Assembly: GCA_035772405.1 (NCBI GenBank)
Contig: JAYKKM010000049.1
Span: 1,829,501 to 1,893,500 of the forward strand
From: Chrysogorgia sp. JL179-B06
Taxonomy: Eukaryota > Cnidaria > Anthozoa > Scleralcyonacea > Chrysogorgiidae
Reading direction: 5' to 3'
Length of the DNA stretch: 64,000 bases
In this document: one piece after another, positions 1 through 54,576 of the stretch
Position numbering within the stretch: the stretch's first letter is position 1
Layout of the letters: every line of letters begins with the position of its first letter
Made by a program: the position numbers and the translations under genes
The notes under the pieces: model-generated
Databases searched by the model: none
What the model saw: only the letters and a program-made list of their open reading frames with translations
Told to the model about the DNA's origin: nothing

Positions 1-130
1 TCTTGCTGTTCCCCGCGGACAACCGTTGTTTTATGGTTCATCGATGGTGAACAACATTATTGAAACATTGCTGAACAACATTGTTAGTTCAACAATATTT
101 GTTCAGCCATGATAGCCGCGTTGTTGCAGT
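1..130. repeat. Fold-back-rich end of an unknown repeat (TTGTTGAAC motif)
   Basis: GAACAACATT and AACAATGTTG-type words recur in both orientations. A similar passage (CATTGATGAACCAACAATGATTG) is near 62190-62220. Family unknown. Confidence 0.35.
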
Positions 131-915
131 AGTGTTCAGACAACGACCTGTAACAACTTGTGCGATTTTTACCTGTGTACCCCTAGATTTCCCCTGACGG
201 ATTCTTCTTAATATTTCAGATTCACTCGACATTCTACCAATTCTCACAATCTGACAGTGAGTAACTTCGTTACAAGTTACTATGTTACAAGTAATCGTTA
301 CGTTTTTGAGTAACTGTAAGGGTAACTGGTAACTTTTTTGGGAAAGGGAACTGTAACGACTTACAAAATTTCAAAATAAAATTCCGAAATACTAATGATG
401 TGACGTCAACCCAGTCATCATTTCGGACACAATATTCTGGGAAGGTACTAGATGTCATCGACCTAAACCAGGTGCGCCAACAATCAGTCATCCATGTGTC
501 AGCGGTACATTAAATTTCCAGTCATTTTCAACGTTTGGGTCTTCTACTACATCATACGGTCGGACAAACCTGTATGATGATACAGAGGCGTAGGAACGGA
601 TTTAAAGTTGGGAGTGACCGCATTTTTAGGGGGGTGGGGGGCTCCTCCCCCGGAAAATTTTGAAATCTAGAAGCTCGGAAAGACAATTTGAGCAAATTTT
701 TTCATCTAATTCTGCAGCGATCATAGTTCAAACGAATCCAAGAGTTGCCTGCTGCCTCTTACCAGGTGACGCCATTTTTGCGCCTAGTACTGACAGAAGG
801 GTCTGGGAATCAATCTAACACTTGGCAAGGGTTTAGGGGTTGGCTAACACTTCAGGTTATAGTTATACCCGTTTGTAAAATCTCGTGTAGACCCGTAGGT
901 AGATTACCTTAACTT
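131..915. other. Intergenic or intronic stretch, no gene recognised
   Basis: I see no IDE exon or protein similarity. Around 630-660 is a short GC-rich inverted motif (GGGGGGCTCCTCCCCC) of the kind also found near 1590-1640, 22590-22615 and 39790, probably a dispersed repeat end. Confidence 0.4.
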
Positions 916-919
916 TTAA

Positions 920-1497
920 AGTGCCACTACGATCAAATTTTTACCTATCGATATTTTTACGTATTTATAAAGCAGAGCTGCTAGATATTACTTGGTCGAA
1001 ACCGTTTTGCGATTTGACGATGGCAAGTATTATTTTTCTTACTCCGAATCTGGAGTTGTTATGTCCGCCATTAATCGTTCATGTTCTTGACCAGCGTAAC
1101 GAAATGACGTCAGATTCTCAACGCGAAGATTCGTTAATTCTTCAAGTAAATCAAGGTCGTTTTTTCAAATTCTTCGTCTGAAAGGCTGGACATTTCATCT
1201 ACTTCTCGAAAAAAACAAGAAAACAAATAACCTCGACCGAAATTCAGGCGTAGCATTGAGAATCTGACGTCACAAACAATATTATCTTTTGAAATTGCGG
1301 GCTCACTTGGAACACGTTTTTAGTAATGGTGGCCTAAATAATAGTGATTTCAGAGCTCAAAAGAGCTTAGTTTTTGTTTACATCGATGATCACTTTCGAC
1401 CCTGAAATACCTACGCCTGCGGAGGAGGTAGCTGAAATACTATTCTATGCTAAAGAAACTGTAAAAGACGGGGGTGAATTTTCATCGTAGTGGCACT
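920..1497. mobile_element. TTAA-flanked MITE, family 1 copy A (piggyBac-like)
   Basis: TTAA (916-919 and 1498-1501) brackets inverted ends AGTGCCACTACGATCAAA and the reverse complement of TTTTCATCGTAGTGGCACT. Two relatives lie at 17718-18116 and 18121-18701. No transposase is encoded. piggyBac assignment rests on the TTAA duplication only. Confidence 0.75.
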
Positions 1498-1501
1498 TTA
1501 A

Positions 1502-2185
1502 GTAGCTTCTCTCCTAGCCTCTATAGTCGTACTAATACAATTGAGAAAAAACCCATTAAATTTAGCAACGCTTGTCCTGATTTTTTTGGGGGGCTCAGTC
1601 CCCCATTTAAAATTTTGGAGGGGCTTCAGCGCCCCCCCGGTTCCTACGCCTATGTGATGATATACATCATAGAACTGCTAATCCCAAAACAACTTAGATC
1701 CTAGCCCCCGCATTAAGTGTCTTCCAACCCTAACCTCCGGCCCTATTTTGACGTATTTTGCTTACTAAAAAAGAAAGAAAGACCACATTTTAGCTACTAA
1801 AAAAGAAAGAAATAATGTCTTAAAACAGATCAACCGACCGGAAAAATTAGCACCCCCCAGAAAAAGTCAGCATCAACCAGTGTATATTAAAATTTTCATG
1901 ATTTATGGCATTTTTGACATAATTTAAGGTGGTGGTGGATGGGTGCACCCCCCTGACAAATCTGCACCCCTCTATCAGATGAGCCTGGATCCGCCCCTGG
2001 GAAAGATCAAATTAAAGAAATATTCGATCACTGTTCAACTATTTGCCTCAAATAGAATATTTATAAATAATATAGAATTTGTTATTATAGGCAATTTAAA
2101 GTTATATTATCGCTTTTCGAAGTTACGACCGTTCTTGTGTATTTGATATCATGATACTCCGTGCCCCAACCCCGTCATTTCTTAC
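1502..2185. other. Sequence 3' of IDE exon 23, no gene seen
   Basis: Minus-strand intron following exon 23. It contains a GGGGGGCTCAGTCCCCC inverted motif near 1588 and nothing coding that I can support. Confidence 0.4.
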
Positions 2186-42995
<40,810 letters not shown>

Positions 42996-43407
42996 CGTAT
43001 AAATTAAAATAATTCACGATTACCAACATTAATTCCCGTTTTTATTGAACTTTTTTATTTGATCGATGTCCAAACTTTGAACAAATGGTTTCGATTCTCT
43101 CCGGTTGCGCGCAAGGCGCGCGTGTATGTGACGCAATTTTCTTCTTTGAGTTTATAAAATTGTATAAATGTAATGCTAGTTTAATACAATTTACCAATAC
43201 GAATACGCCAATGGTATTTATATTTTCAAAAATGATAGATAGGGGAAGCTAGAGAAATTTAGGAGAGAAAGCTATAGAAATTTAGGAGCGAAAGATAGAG
43301 AAATTTAGTCACTGTGTTTCGAAAAAGTTCGGATTCATATTTGATACGTTGCGTTGAATTCGTGGATTTCCGATAATGCATTTCGGCGATTTCGCAGACA
43401 AAAAAAA
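42996..43407. promoter_or_regulatory. Bidirectional promoter region between IDE and GINS4
   Basis: The two start codons face away from each other across 412 bp that hold no repeat family seen elsewhere in the window. Visible are a GC-rich GCGCGCAAGGCGCGCG stretch near 43107, a TGACGCAA (CRE/AP-1-like) site near 43129, and a short tandem motif AGAAATTTAGGAG in several copies at 43250-43310. The GC box resembles E2F half sites, which would suit a replication gene, but this is inference. No clear TATA box was assigned. Confidence 0.6.
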
Positions 43408-43512
43408 ATGGCGGGAAAGGAAGACGGCGATTTAAATGAGTTCGAAGAATCCGAGGAGAATGAGGAAGAAGAGGAAGTCACGGCTGCAGAAGTGTTACGA
43501 CGCCTAGAAGAA
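43408..43512 (+). CDS. GINS4: GINS4 exon 1
   Basis: ATG follows an A-rich run (AAAAAAAATGG). It encodes MAGKEDGDLNEFEESEENEE then an acidic run and VTAAEVLRRLEE. Donor GAA|GTAAAC, phase 0. Confidence 0.92.
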
Positions 43513-46500
43513 GTAAACAGCAGTCATACTCATATATAACCGTAGAAAGTGTTTTCTCACCCAGTTTTGTCCAAAATGGGGGTCCTTATTATACTAAAAT
43601 TGCCCCATATATTGGTGACTAGGTTGAAAACTGTCAGCCTAATCATATTAAGAATAATCTATCCACGAGGGTACAAAGATATGTCAATAAGCTGTCAGTT
43701 GTGCACATATATTTAAAATGGAATGATCCAATACTATATTACACTATATTCTATAGTGTATACTATTATACTATATGGTAAGCATTTGAGTTTATTAGAC
43801 CAGGTTCAAAAATATGTAATTTCCTGTGTGTCCCCCCTGGATTGAATAAACCTTTTTGCCACCTCCAATATTTAATATTTAGATGAGACTAAAAGCGTCC
43901 TTATGCACTGTGTTTATGAAATATTGATCATATATAGCATGGTGGTACTGGGGGGTGTTTATCGAAAGAGTTAAAGAATGGCCGATATTTTTTCGCATCG
44001 ACCAATTTTATATTTTCGCCTGAATTTTTCATCATCGTTGTAAGTCGGCTAAACAACACACATCAAATTTTAAGCCAATTTGGTGAATTATTTCCTACAT
44101 TACCCCAATCCTCAGCAGAGCCATTTTCTGATTTTCACATTGCTTTTAGGCATGGCTGAATGAAAAGTTTGCCCCAGAGCTTTTAGAGAGCAAAGTGGAG
44201 TTGGTTGAATGCATGATGAATCAAATAAATGAAATGGTAAAACTAATATGCACTAAAACGGACTTTTTCCTTAGTTTTAACAAATAAGTTTGTTGACATT
44301 GAGTTTGACTGACAGTCTCATTACCACTTATATCCAACTTGATGTTGAAAACCTTGATGTTTATGTCTCCATGCATATCTGATATACTGAGCTGGTAGTA
44401 TACTAATTGTCACTGAACGTTGCTTGCCTTTCAAAAGTCAAGCACCGTATCTAAGATACAGTAACTGGATAGGTTACCACTTTGGGAAAATTGCAATTAC
44501 AAAAATTACTAGACATCTCTGGTGGGCCTGGTTCATTAATATCAGTCCCGGAAGACTGAAAATTAGTGTTGCCATGATCCAATGACTGAGCATTCTGTGT
44601 TATGCATATACGAATAACTAACTGTGGTGTTTGTGCACAGAACAAACAAAGACTTTCTTACAAACAAACACACATTTATTTACACAATCTAGGATTTTAC
44701 AAGATTGACCTCTTTCTAGCACATGTTACCCACAATACTTAGGGCGCCTATGTGTACCTACGTAATATCCGGTACACTACACTAACAACACCAAAACCTA
44801 CCATTTCTCAATAAAAAATAGACATAATTTCAGTGTTTTGTTCAGTGACCTATTCGGAAGTTTTTCATGATGTATTGTATTGCTACAATATGCCTGTATG
44901 TTTTTCGGAAGTTTTTCATGATGTATATGGCATTACAGATTTTTTGTAATCTGCCTATTGATCATTAAAGCTAAAATGAAAAAAAATGGTTGGTCACCAT
45001 GCTTATTTTTCAAATATGTGGAGCAGCACGTAGGCCATTTATAGCAATGGACCCAATGTTACTGAATTCAAAAGTAGAAATGTTAATCTATCCACACAAC
45101 CTGGTGTCTGTCAATAAACATACAAAATCTAAGCATATCAAACTGCCATGGTCATGTAAAAACTGTTTCAAGCCACCATGAAAACTGCTATGGTCATGGG
45201 AAGGGGATCCGGGGATTCCATAGACCCCCAGTCAGCGTTCCTACCACACCCACTCTGTGCATTTTTGGTCAATTCAGTTGGGTCATTTTGGGAAGAAGAG
45301 TCTGAATATTTTTGCTGTTGAAATATTAATTTAAATGTATACAGTATACCTCAAGAAAGTTGAAGAACCATAAATATACTTGAATACTACTCTTAGCTGG
45401 CTGTTTTCTAGAGTTAGGATTTTGGGGTGAGCGTAAGTGTAATTTGTGGTCTGGGGACGACTCGGACAAAATCTGGCCCCAGGTCTTCCCAAACCAATAC
45501 ACCCCTGGGTGAATACATGTGTGTTATTTCTTGAATTTCTAGGAAGACAATTTAAAAGATGTTGATAAAGTGGATCTGGTTGGTTCATTTCACAGATTAG
45601 AAGTGAGTCCAGCAAAGTTTAATCATGGTAGCAATAAGTAGGGTTGTATTGTTTCCATAAGAAATTACAGTAGTTTCAACACAAGGCATATATAACAATT
45701 GCACTATGCATACTGAAGTTAAATCACATCATTTTCCCTTGCAAATGTTTTGTTGTTGCAGATTCAAAGGATACGATATGTCATAAACAGTTATTTAAAA
45801 ATTCGACTAAAGAAGGTACGGTCGTGGTGATATAACATTAAATAGAATTTGTGAAAAGACCACATGAATATTATTAGAATCATTCAATTTACTTTTCTCC
45901 CAATTTGATTGGCTATGACGATGCTACGTCAGCTGCAAATAGCTGTCTGCAGATAATAGTGGTGGCGGATCCAGGGAGGGGCGCATGCGGCACGTGCCCC
46001 CTTTTAAAATCCCGCAAACAAGTGTTTTCTGTTTTTTTACCATGTCAAGATGAAGAAGTCAAAGTGATAAATGCAATATTATATGACCAATTATATAAGT
46101 CTAAAGTGTATATATTGGTTCCGTACTACTTCTGAGTTTATATTAAAGTGGTAATTTCGCAAAAATTCTTATCAGAAATTGCCAGAAAAGCACTTCTGAG
46201 CTTTGCAAAATTAAAAATTTTCCTACACCACAATGTGCTGATTCTACATGTGCTCTCCCCCTTTCGAACAACTGTGAACATGTGCATAAGATGCAAACAT
46301 TGTTCTGCTTGTGTGCAAAATAATTTTAAAAATAAAATAGGTCAAAATGAATTAATTATATAGAGAATACAGAAATGGTAAAACAATTATCAACCCTGAT
46401 ATTATACTTAGTGTCTGTTGTGTCTTGCACATCTTGCAAGATTGAGGTACACAGGTCTTGTACCTGTGTACCTCAATCACTCAACTCAACCTGCAGGCTT

Positions 46501-49500
46501 CTTTTCTTTAGATAGAGAAATATGCATTCCACATACTTGTGCCAGATGATGAAGTCAACTATATTTCTCGGCTCTCACCAGAAGAACATGTTTTTGCAAA
46601 AGAGTAAGCTAGAACGCAACAACCTTGTAATGTTTGTAAATCAGCCACTTTGGCTATAAGAAATCTTGGCAAGATCAGCAAATATCTGAGTAAACAGGAC
46701 TGTTAGAATTAGCTAGCGCACACATTTATAACATCTAGACTTGACAGTTGTAATTAAGCACCTTTATGGCTAATACCACAAGCTGAATTGAGCAAGTTGT
46801 ACAGCGAATTTAGAATACAGCGACACCCCCCAAAAAAATCGTTTTACAAGTTTAAGTCGGCAGAAGTAAAATTTTAGTTTGTCATATTTTAGACGTGTTC
46901 GATTTAGTTTATAGTTTATAGTTTATTAAGCTTTGCCAGAGAAACATACAAAACATACATTGAAACATGCAAAAACATACTAACAATAGACAGAAAGGCT
47001 GGGACACCACAACAGCTTTCGCCAATTACTGTGAGCCCTTACACTAAAGTAAATACATTTAAAAAAAACATTAAAGGAGAAAGTATACTTACAAACAAAC
47101 AAACACACAAACAAACAGACAGACCCACAGACCAAATTACATAATGTTAAGTTTAAAAACAACATGATGGCACCTGGCCCAGGCCGCTAGCAGTGTTACA
47201 CTTAAGACAGATGGTCTTCCATGTACGTGGTCGGTCTTGGTCGAAGACATTATTTAAAGCGCAAAAATAATAATCCAAAAGAAACTTTCTAAAAACGTTC
47301 AAAGTAATAGTTCTTCGTCGCAAGTATTCTGGTAGAGAATTCCCGATATTCTACAAGTTCTTACAAAATAGGATCGCTGATACGTGGTCGTTTTGCACTT
47401 CTTTGGAATAAATGTGTGAACTTCATTACTAGCCGATCTAGTAGCCCTGCCTGTATTCCTTCGAGTTGGTAGAATATCACTGCTAAGTCAATTAAACCAT
47501 TTATGACTTTAAAGAAGAAGATTAGATCTAGGAACTCATGCCAATATGAGATTGGTAACAAGTTTGTCTGCTGTAATCGTTTCTTATATTGAATCTCGCA
47601 TCGAAAGGGAAGTGGACAAGTATAGAATAGCGGACAAGTAGAATCGTTAACTTTTAGCACTTTATAGCAGTTTAAATTAATTTCAAACTACCAAATTTAA
47701 GACTCTCAAATCTAATGTTGATGCTAAATGTTTTGTTTATATGTAAATGCAATCAACGAGAGAACACCAAAGACATAAATTTATTAAAATGTCATGTTTT
47801 CATTTCGTAGTGAGAGTGCGTTATTAACGTGGGTCATTTTAGTTTTAGAAGCTCGTGCGTCAGTCGGTTGAAGTGAGCTTACATGCACACCCCCTGTAAA
47901 ATTTTCTGAGTACGTCCCTGGCTGCCAGACATGTTGCGATGGTTAAAAAATCAGATCACATCTCCCCTGTGCTTACAGTAATCTTCACTGGGTGCCAGTA
48001 AGATCAAGGATTCTTTTCAAGATACTGTTGATTACTTTCAAAGCTTTACATCGCCAGGTACCTATTTATATCAGTGATTTACTCACTTGATATAACCCTA
48101 CTTGCACTTTAACATCATCTAACCGAAATCTGTTATTTGTGCCAAAATCTAATACTGTTACTCATGGAGACAACATTCTCGGTTCTGACTGTTTAAGTAG
48201 TTTTAAGCAGGGCCGTAGCCACCAATTTAGAAGTGGTCCGGTAGGGCGTTGAGTGCTGAAGGCGCGAGAAACCTCTAGGGGTCCAGGGGCATGCTCCACC
48301 TGATGCTGTTTCCTGCATTTTGAGTACATGAGAATCGTATATTAAGTCGTACTTGAGTCATTATGCTTCTTAAATACGACTTGATGCGACCAAGGGAACT
48401 GAATTAGGCTGATGCGGTATTAAAAAAAACGAATACCAGGTCTGACCAAGTGTCAATTTCAAAATAATGGTCAAAGGGGAACTGTAGTAAAATCAAAGAT
48501 CTTTGAGTTGTTAATAATTTGATGATATCGGCTCTTGCACTTGACAAACAACATCAGACTTTCTGGCAATCCTACTTTCCCTAATTTTTCTCCTATTTTT
48601 TGTACTTTTTACTGACACCGAAAAAAAATACCGGTAATATCGAATATATACCGGTATTTTTACACATCAAATTTCGCGAAACTCAAACGTTTTTTAGTAC
48701 GTGACGTAAAGTTGTCAAACAGCACAAAATGTTATAAATAACAGTCGCACGCGATCACACAACGCTGGCCATGGACTGAAAAAGTCTAAGATAAATTTAA
48801 GATGCTGCCTCCTTGTTCTTAACGGCCTTCTTGCACAGTTGACATATGGAATCGGGACAGTTGAGAAGACACCTTTGCCTTGCGAGTTGTCGTTCTCTCA
48901 CTTATTTGTTTTTATAGAAAGCCTTCTGCAAAAAGTGTCATCCTTTTGAATAGCGCTATTTAGCGATTGTTAACATTAAATCTGTTTATCGCGCGTCTTG
49001 TTATGTACATCAGCACGTGAGAAAAAATTTAAAGTTGATACGTTTAATGCTTACGTTTTTTCTACGAATATGCGAAAATAGTGTAATACACAACCGATAA
49101 TATCAAATGTTTCGATATTTCCGGTATCTGAGAATTAAAATATTGAATATTCGGTATTTAAAAAATACCGGTATTTACCGAAATATCGATTTACCGCATC
49201 AGCCTACACTGATCTTGTTGCAGGAAGTGACTTTGATGTTTTCACAATTTCTGAGACATGGTTTAATTCTTCTGTTAATAACAAAGAATATAACATCGAT
49301 GCCGATGGCTATAAACTTATAAGATTAGACAGGCTCAAGAAAACCGGCGGTGGTGTATGCGCCTATATCCGAAACTCTTTAAAGGTTAGGGTGCTCCGAG
49401 AGCTCACGAAAACATCTCAGTGTGGTTTCCAGCAGCTTTGGTTAAGTCTTCAACATAAGAAACTGAAGTCACTTGTAATTTGCGCTGCGTATCGTCCACC

Positions 49501-52500
49501 AGATACACCAGCCTCCTGTCTCAGAAATGAACTGATTCCAGCTTACACCCATGCAGTCATGCTCGGCAAGGATATTTTAATAGCAGGGGACCTAAATTGC
49601 AACTTACTTGTCGACTCTACCGAATCGCGCGCACTAAGAGACATGTGTTCAATTCTAAATCTTACGCAGCTGATCTCATCTCCTACAAGAATAACTGAGA
49701 CATCGCAAACGCTAATTGATGTTATACTTGCCTCCAATGTAGACCTTGTTAAGAGATCCGATGTTCTTAGAATCACTATTAGCGATCATTTTCTGGTTTA
49801 TTCTACACTGAACTTGAAAATGCCTCGAACAAAACCAGTTACAATTACGACTCGTATAGCTATAAGAACTTTAATGCAGACGCTTTTTATGATGATATCT
49901 CAAAGGTCCCTTGGGACACCGTCACGGTTTTTGACCACATTGACGTTCAGGTATCCTGTTTCAACAATCTTTTTCTAGATGTGTTAGAAAAGCATGCACC
50001 TGTAAAAACGTTTAAATCTAAATATCGAAAATCTAAAGTGATAACTCCTGAGATCAAAGATTCAATGCGTGAACGTGATAGATTACAGAAACGTGCACAT
50101 CAAACATCTAATCCCCGTGACTGGCAGTGCTATAGAGTCCTACGACGAGAGGTCAAATCAAAGATAAAACTATCAGAAATCCAGCTTGTCAAAAATGAAA
50201 TCAGTGAGAACAAGAGTAACAAAACATCCATTTGGAAGACTGTTCGCCACTGCTTAAATCCATGCGGTAATTTTACCCCCGCATATTCACGTGATTGTAA
50301 AGAGATTGCTAACGAATTCAATTTGTTCTTCACATCAGTCGGCGAAAATGCTGCAAAGCAAGCTCGGCAATTGGCACTAGACTATGAACTAGAACCTATA
50401 GCCCCTGACAATTTTACCATTCAGGAACACGTGGAGGGTGGTGCACCGTTTCTGTTCGATTGCGTTACACAGGAACAAGTAAGAAACACCATCACGAATA
50501 TGCCGACAAACAAGGCTCCGGGGTATGATAAGGTTAGCATGAGAGTTATCAAGGCGTGTCTCCCGTCCATTCTACCTGTTATCACAGATCTGTTTAATAC
50601 CTCCTTCTCAACTGCATGTTTCCCGAAAGACTGGAAACACCCCGAGGTAGTTGCGCATCTAAAAGAAGGAGATCATGAAGTTGCTGGTAATAATCGTCCA
50701 ATCTCTCTGCTACCAGTAATGTCGAAGGTTTTGGAAAGACTGGCACATGACCAATTTGTGGACTATCTAACAACCAACAACATGCTCTCTGATCACCAGA
50801 GCGGAAATAAGAAATGCCATTCAACGGAAACGTTGGGGATTCTGTTCACTAGTCATCTGTACAAGGCTATCGACGAGAAAAAGGTGACAGCCGTTCTCAT
50901 GTTGGACTTGAGCAAAGCATTTGATAGTATCGATCATCAGAGACTGCTAGAGAAGCTACGAAACCTTAATATTCCTGATCCAACATTGGCCTGGTTTCAA
51001 AACTATTTGACTGACAGAACACAATGCGTACGCATTCAAAACTCTCTCTCAAATTATTTAACAATCAAACATGGAGTTCCACAAGGGTCTATCTTGGGAC
51101 CCCTGTTGTTCAATCTCTACATAAACGACTTACCATCAGTCTGTCAGACTTGCAACGTAGAATCTTATGTAGATGATTCAAAACTTTACATCTCATTTTC
51201 GAACAAGGATGTAAATGGAGGGCTTGACAACCTTAGACATGATTTGAATCGAGTTGCTTCATGGTGCTGTGAAAATCGTCTCCTTATAAACCCTGGTAAG
51301 ACAAAGTTCTGTGTGTTTGGCTCTAATAGGATGCTAGCGCAAACATTCATCCCGCCTATAACGTTCCTGGGAAAGGAATTGCTTGTCGTTGACTCAGTGA
51401 AGGACCTCGGAATGATAATAGACAAACATTTATCATTTAATGAGCACACAGATGCATTAGCAAGCGAACTTATGGGCAAGTTAGCAATGATCAGCAGAAT
51501 TCGTCACCTTTTTGATAAATCTACACCATTTATCGTAATAAATTCACTTGTTTTTACCAAGCTATTCTATTGCTCCTCCGTCTGGTCAGGTACTAGCAAA
51601 TCAAATCTTGCTAAACTTCAACAAGTTCAGAACTTTGCGGCCCGCTTGTTGTCAGGAAAGAGGAAATATGAACGCATCACACCCACCCTTAAAGAGTTGA
51701 GGCTGCTTCCAGTATCCGAGGCTTTTAAACTAAGAGATGCTGTTCAGATGTTTAAATGTATGAACAATCAAGCACCTAGTTACCTGATTAACATGTTTCA
51801 GAAAAGATCGCAGATTCATAACTATAACACAAGGAACACTAATAACCTTAATCTAGCTAAATGCCGCACAGCACTGGCCCAGAATTCGTTTTGTTATAGA
51901 GGTGCAGTATTGTGGAACTCACTGCCATCTGAGCTCCGCAATTTATCCAGCCTGTACACCTTCAAACATAGTTTGAGAAGCTATCTTCTCAGTAGTTGGC
52001 TTAATTAATTAACTATATATTACATTCATGTAAATAACTATATTTTGTATATTTTAGATATTTTTATCATGTAAATTAGGTATGAAGATCCTTATGGGGA
52101 ACCTAATAAATCTTATTGTATTGTATTGAATGATTGCTCAGGATAGTTGAGACAACTTGTAGTATTGATGCTATCAATAATAGTCAGATATAGTACCTCA
52201 TCTTGTTGTACTGAGTTATAGAGCGTATGGAGGGTTGACAGCTCTGCAATAGGGGTGAGCCGATCAAGAAAAATCAAATTTACCGATCCGATAAATTCGG
52301 ATACGATTTTGTCAACAGGAATTCCGATACTTTGCCGCAAAACAATAGCAAAACATACCATGTATATTGTTTGGCAAATATATTGTGATCATTGACCATC
52401 AGTTATCAGCAAGACGGAATTTAAGTTGAAATATGAAAAATGAAATACGATTGACGAAAGTCGGAAACAAAAAATGTTTCACCAAACAAGATATATGACG

Positions 52501-54410
52501 TGTTAGATATATGACATGTACACCTTTAATATTAAATTAATTAAATTCAACACCGTTTCTTTGTGGAATCACAACAACTTAGGTTTTTTTCTTAAAAAGG
52601 AAAATGAAATTCACAAGTATAGAACTCCGAATAGTATTAATCGGACAGCCGATATATGTTTATTTATTTATTTATTAACTTTACAACCATACAAGAATGC
52701 AAATATACAGTAAATAAAGAGTGCAATACTTGAACATGATTGAAGGAATGATCAACAGGACAGGAGTCCCATGTGAAGACCAACCGAACAAAAAATTAAT
52801 AATAATAAACATATATAAGTAAAAACACAATAAAAAAAACTAATACACATAAGAATAAAGATTTAAGAGCAACAACTTGGATTGAAAGAACGACATTTAG
52901 AACAGAAACGTTTCCAGGTGCGCAGTCTATTAACATCGAAATTGGAGTCTAACTTTGAAGAGTAGTGAATATAAAGTTCATGTTTAAAAATGGAAACAGA
53001 TGTACTATTACGAACTATCGGAGAGATATCGTTCCAGAGAAATACAATTCTGTTGAAAAAAGAATTTCTAAAAAGAGAAGTCCTACAATTAAGGATTGGC
53101 TTCAAGCAAGTTGTTTTGACTTGAACGAGTGCGAGACGAGCGAATAGAAGAAAAAGTAACAAAACGGGAGATATCTAGATCGTAGAGACCTTGTTTGCAC
53201 TTAAAAAAGAAGAGAAGATCCTTCATTTCAAGCCAATATGATATTGGTAAAAAGTTAAGCTTTTTAAGACGGTCAGGGTAAGACGATTCATAATCTTGGA
53301 GTATGAATTTAGTGGCTCGTATATGTTGATGTGATTGGCCGATAACCGATCAGCCTGAAAGTTGCAGATTATCGGCTTCTACCGATTAATTTCGGATTAT
53401 CGGCTCATCCTTACTCTGCAAGCAAGACTTCTCTGTTGAAGTCTTTATAAAAGAAAGTGCAAACAGCATCCAGTTCTTCATTAAAGCACTCTCTTACACA
53501 TGCCTTGAAAAGCAGCAGCTCTACATTGCAAAAGGTCTTAAAACCTTTCTGGTCAGACTCAAATCTGCCGTGGATACTTGTAACAGCAAGGTCATCATCA
53601 TCATTGGTTTTCTGCTTTTCGGCAGGTTCTAAGCACCGAAGTTCTCTAATTTTCCCTGTGACGTGCTCTTTATTTCATCTTGGCGTAAAGCTCTTTCTCT
53701 TCTTTCATGTCATCTAACATCATTGCTCGCTTTCTTTCGAGGGAGCTTTCCTTCTATTCTTCTTCGATAATTTCTCTCAAAAGTCCATTTTCTCTCAAAA
53801 CATGTTCGACCCATTTCTATTCCCTACTTCTATCAGCGTCCTCTTTTCCTTCACTATCTCTAATACCTGTTCATTTGTCGTCTTGTCTTTCCAACTTACT
53901 TTCTCCATATCCACATTTCAAAAGCTTTCAATCTATTGTTTTCATCTTTCCTCATTGTCCACGTTTCCGAACCTGCATATAGAACGCTACACTCCACACA
54001 ACTGCTTTAATAATTTTCTTTTTCAATTTTCTGTCCATTTTTTGCGTCAATAGTTCCCTTCTCTTGTTAAACGCGTCTTTCGCCATTCTAATTCTTGTTT
54101 TTATTTCCACATCACATCTACCATCTTCTTTCGTCAACATGCAGCAGCTCCTTTCTCTTCTCAACCTTTAGCCAGAACAACTCAAAGTTATCATCTGTTC
54201 GCAAGCTTTCAAGGCTCTTTACCATGAGCATTGCTACTTCATGCCCTTCAACACTTGAGAGCTTGGGTTTCTGCAATGTCTCACTATAAGCTTGTCAGTG
54301 TGCTGCAAGATAAAACTATAACCTCGTACCCAGGCTTTTCACACGCTTTTATGAAGTAACTTTAAGAATGTATTGTTGTAAGAGCACTGTATATTGCTCC
54401 CAAAACGTCT

Positions 54411-54449
<39 letters not shown>

Positions 54450-54467
54450 TATTATTATTATAGTTAA

Positions 54468-54498
<31 letters not shown>

Positions 54499-54544
54499 TA
54501 TTATATTTATTATTATATATATATATTTATTATTATATATTATA

Positions 54545-54576
<32 letters not shown>

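Noticed and set aside
1..2185. Remaining IDE exons (CGIEIYYQ, RTKEQLGY)
   Set aside because: I looked on the minus strand and could not find them; they probably lie beyond the window.
43354..43539. Start of GINS4 at 43354 and read-through past 43512
   Set aside because: The codon at 43354 is TTG; the first ATG is 43408, and the frame after 43512 leaves the family while GTAAAC is a donor.
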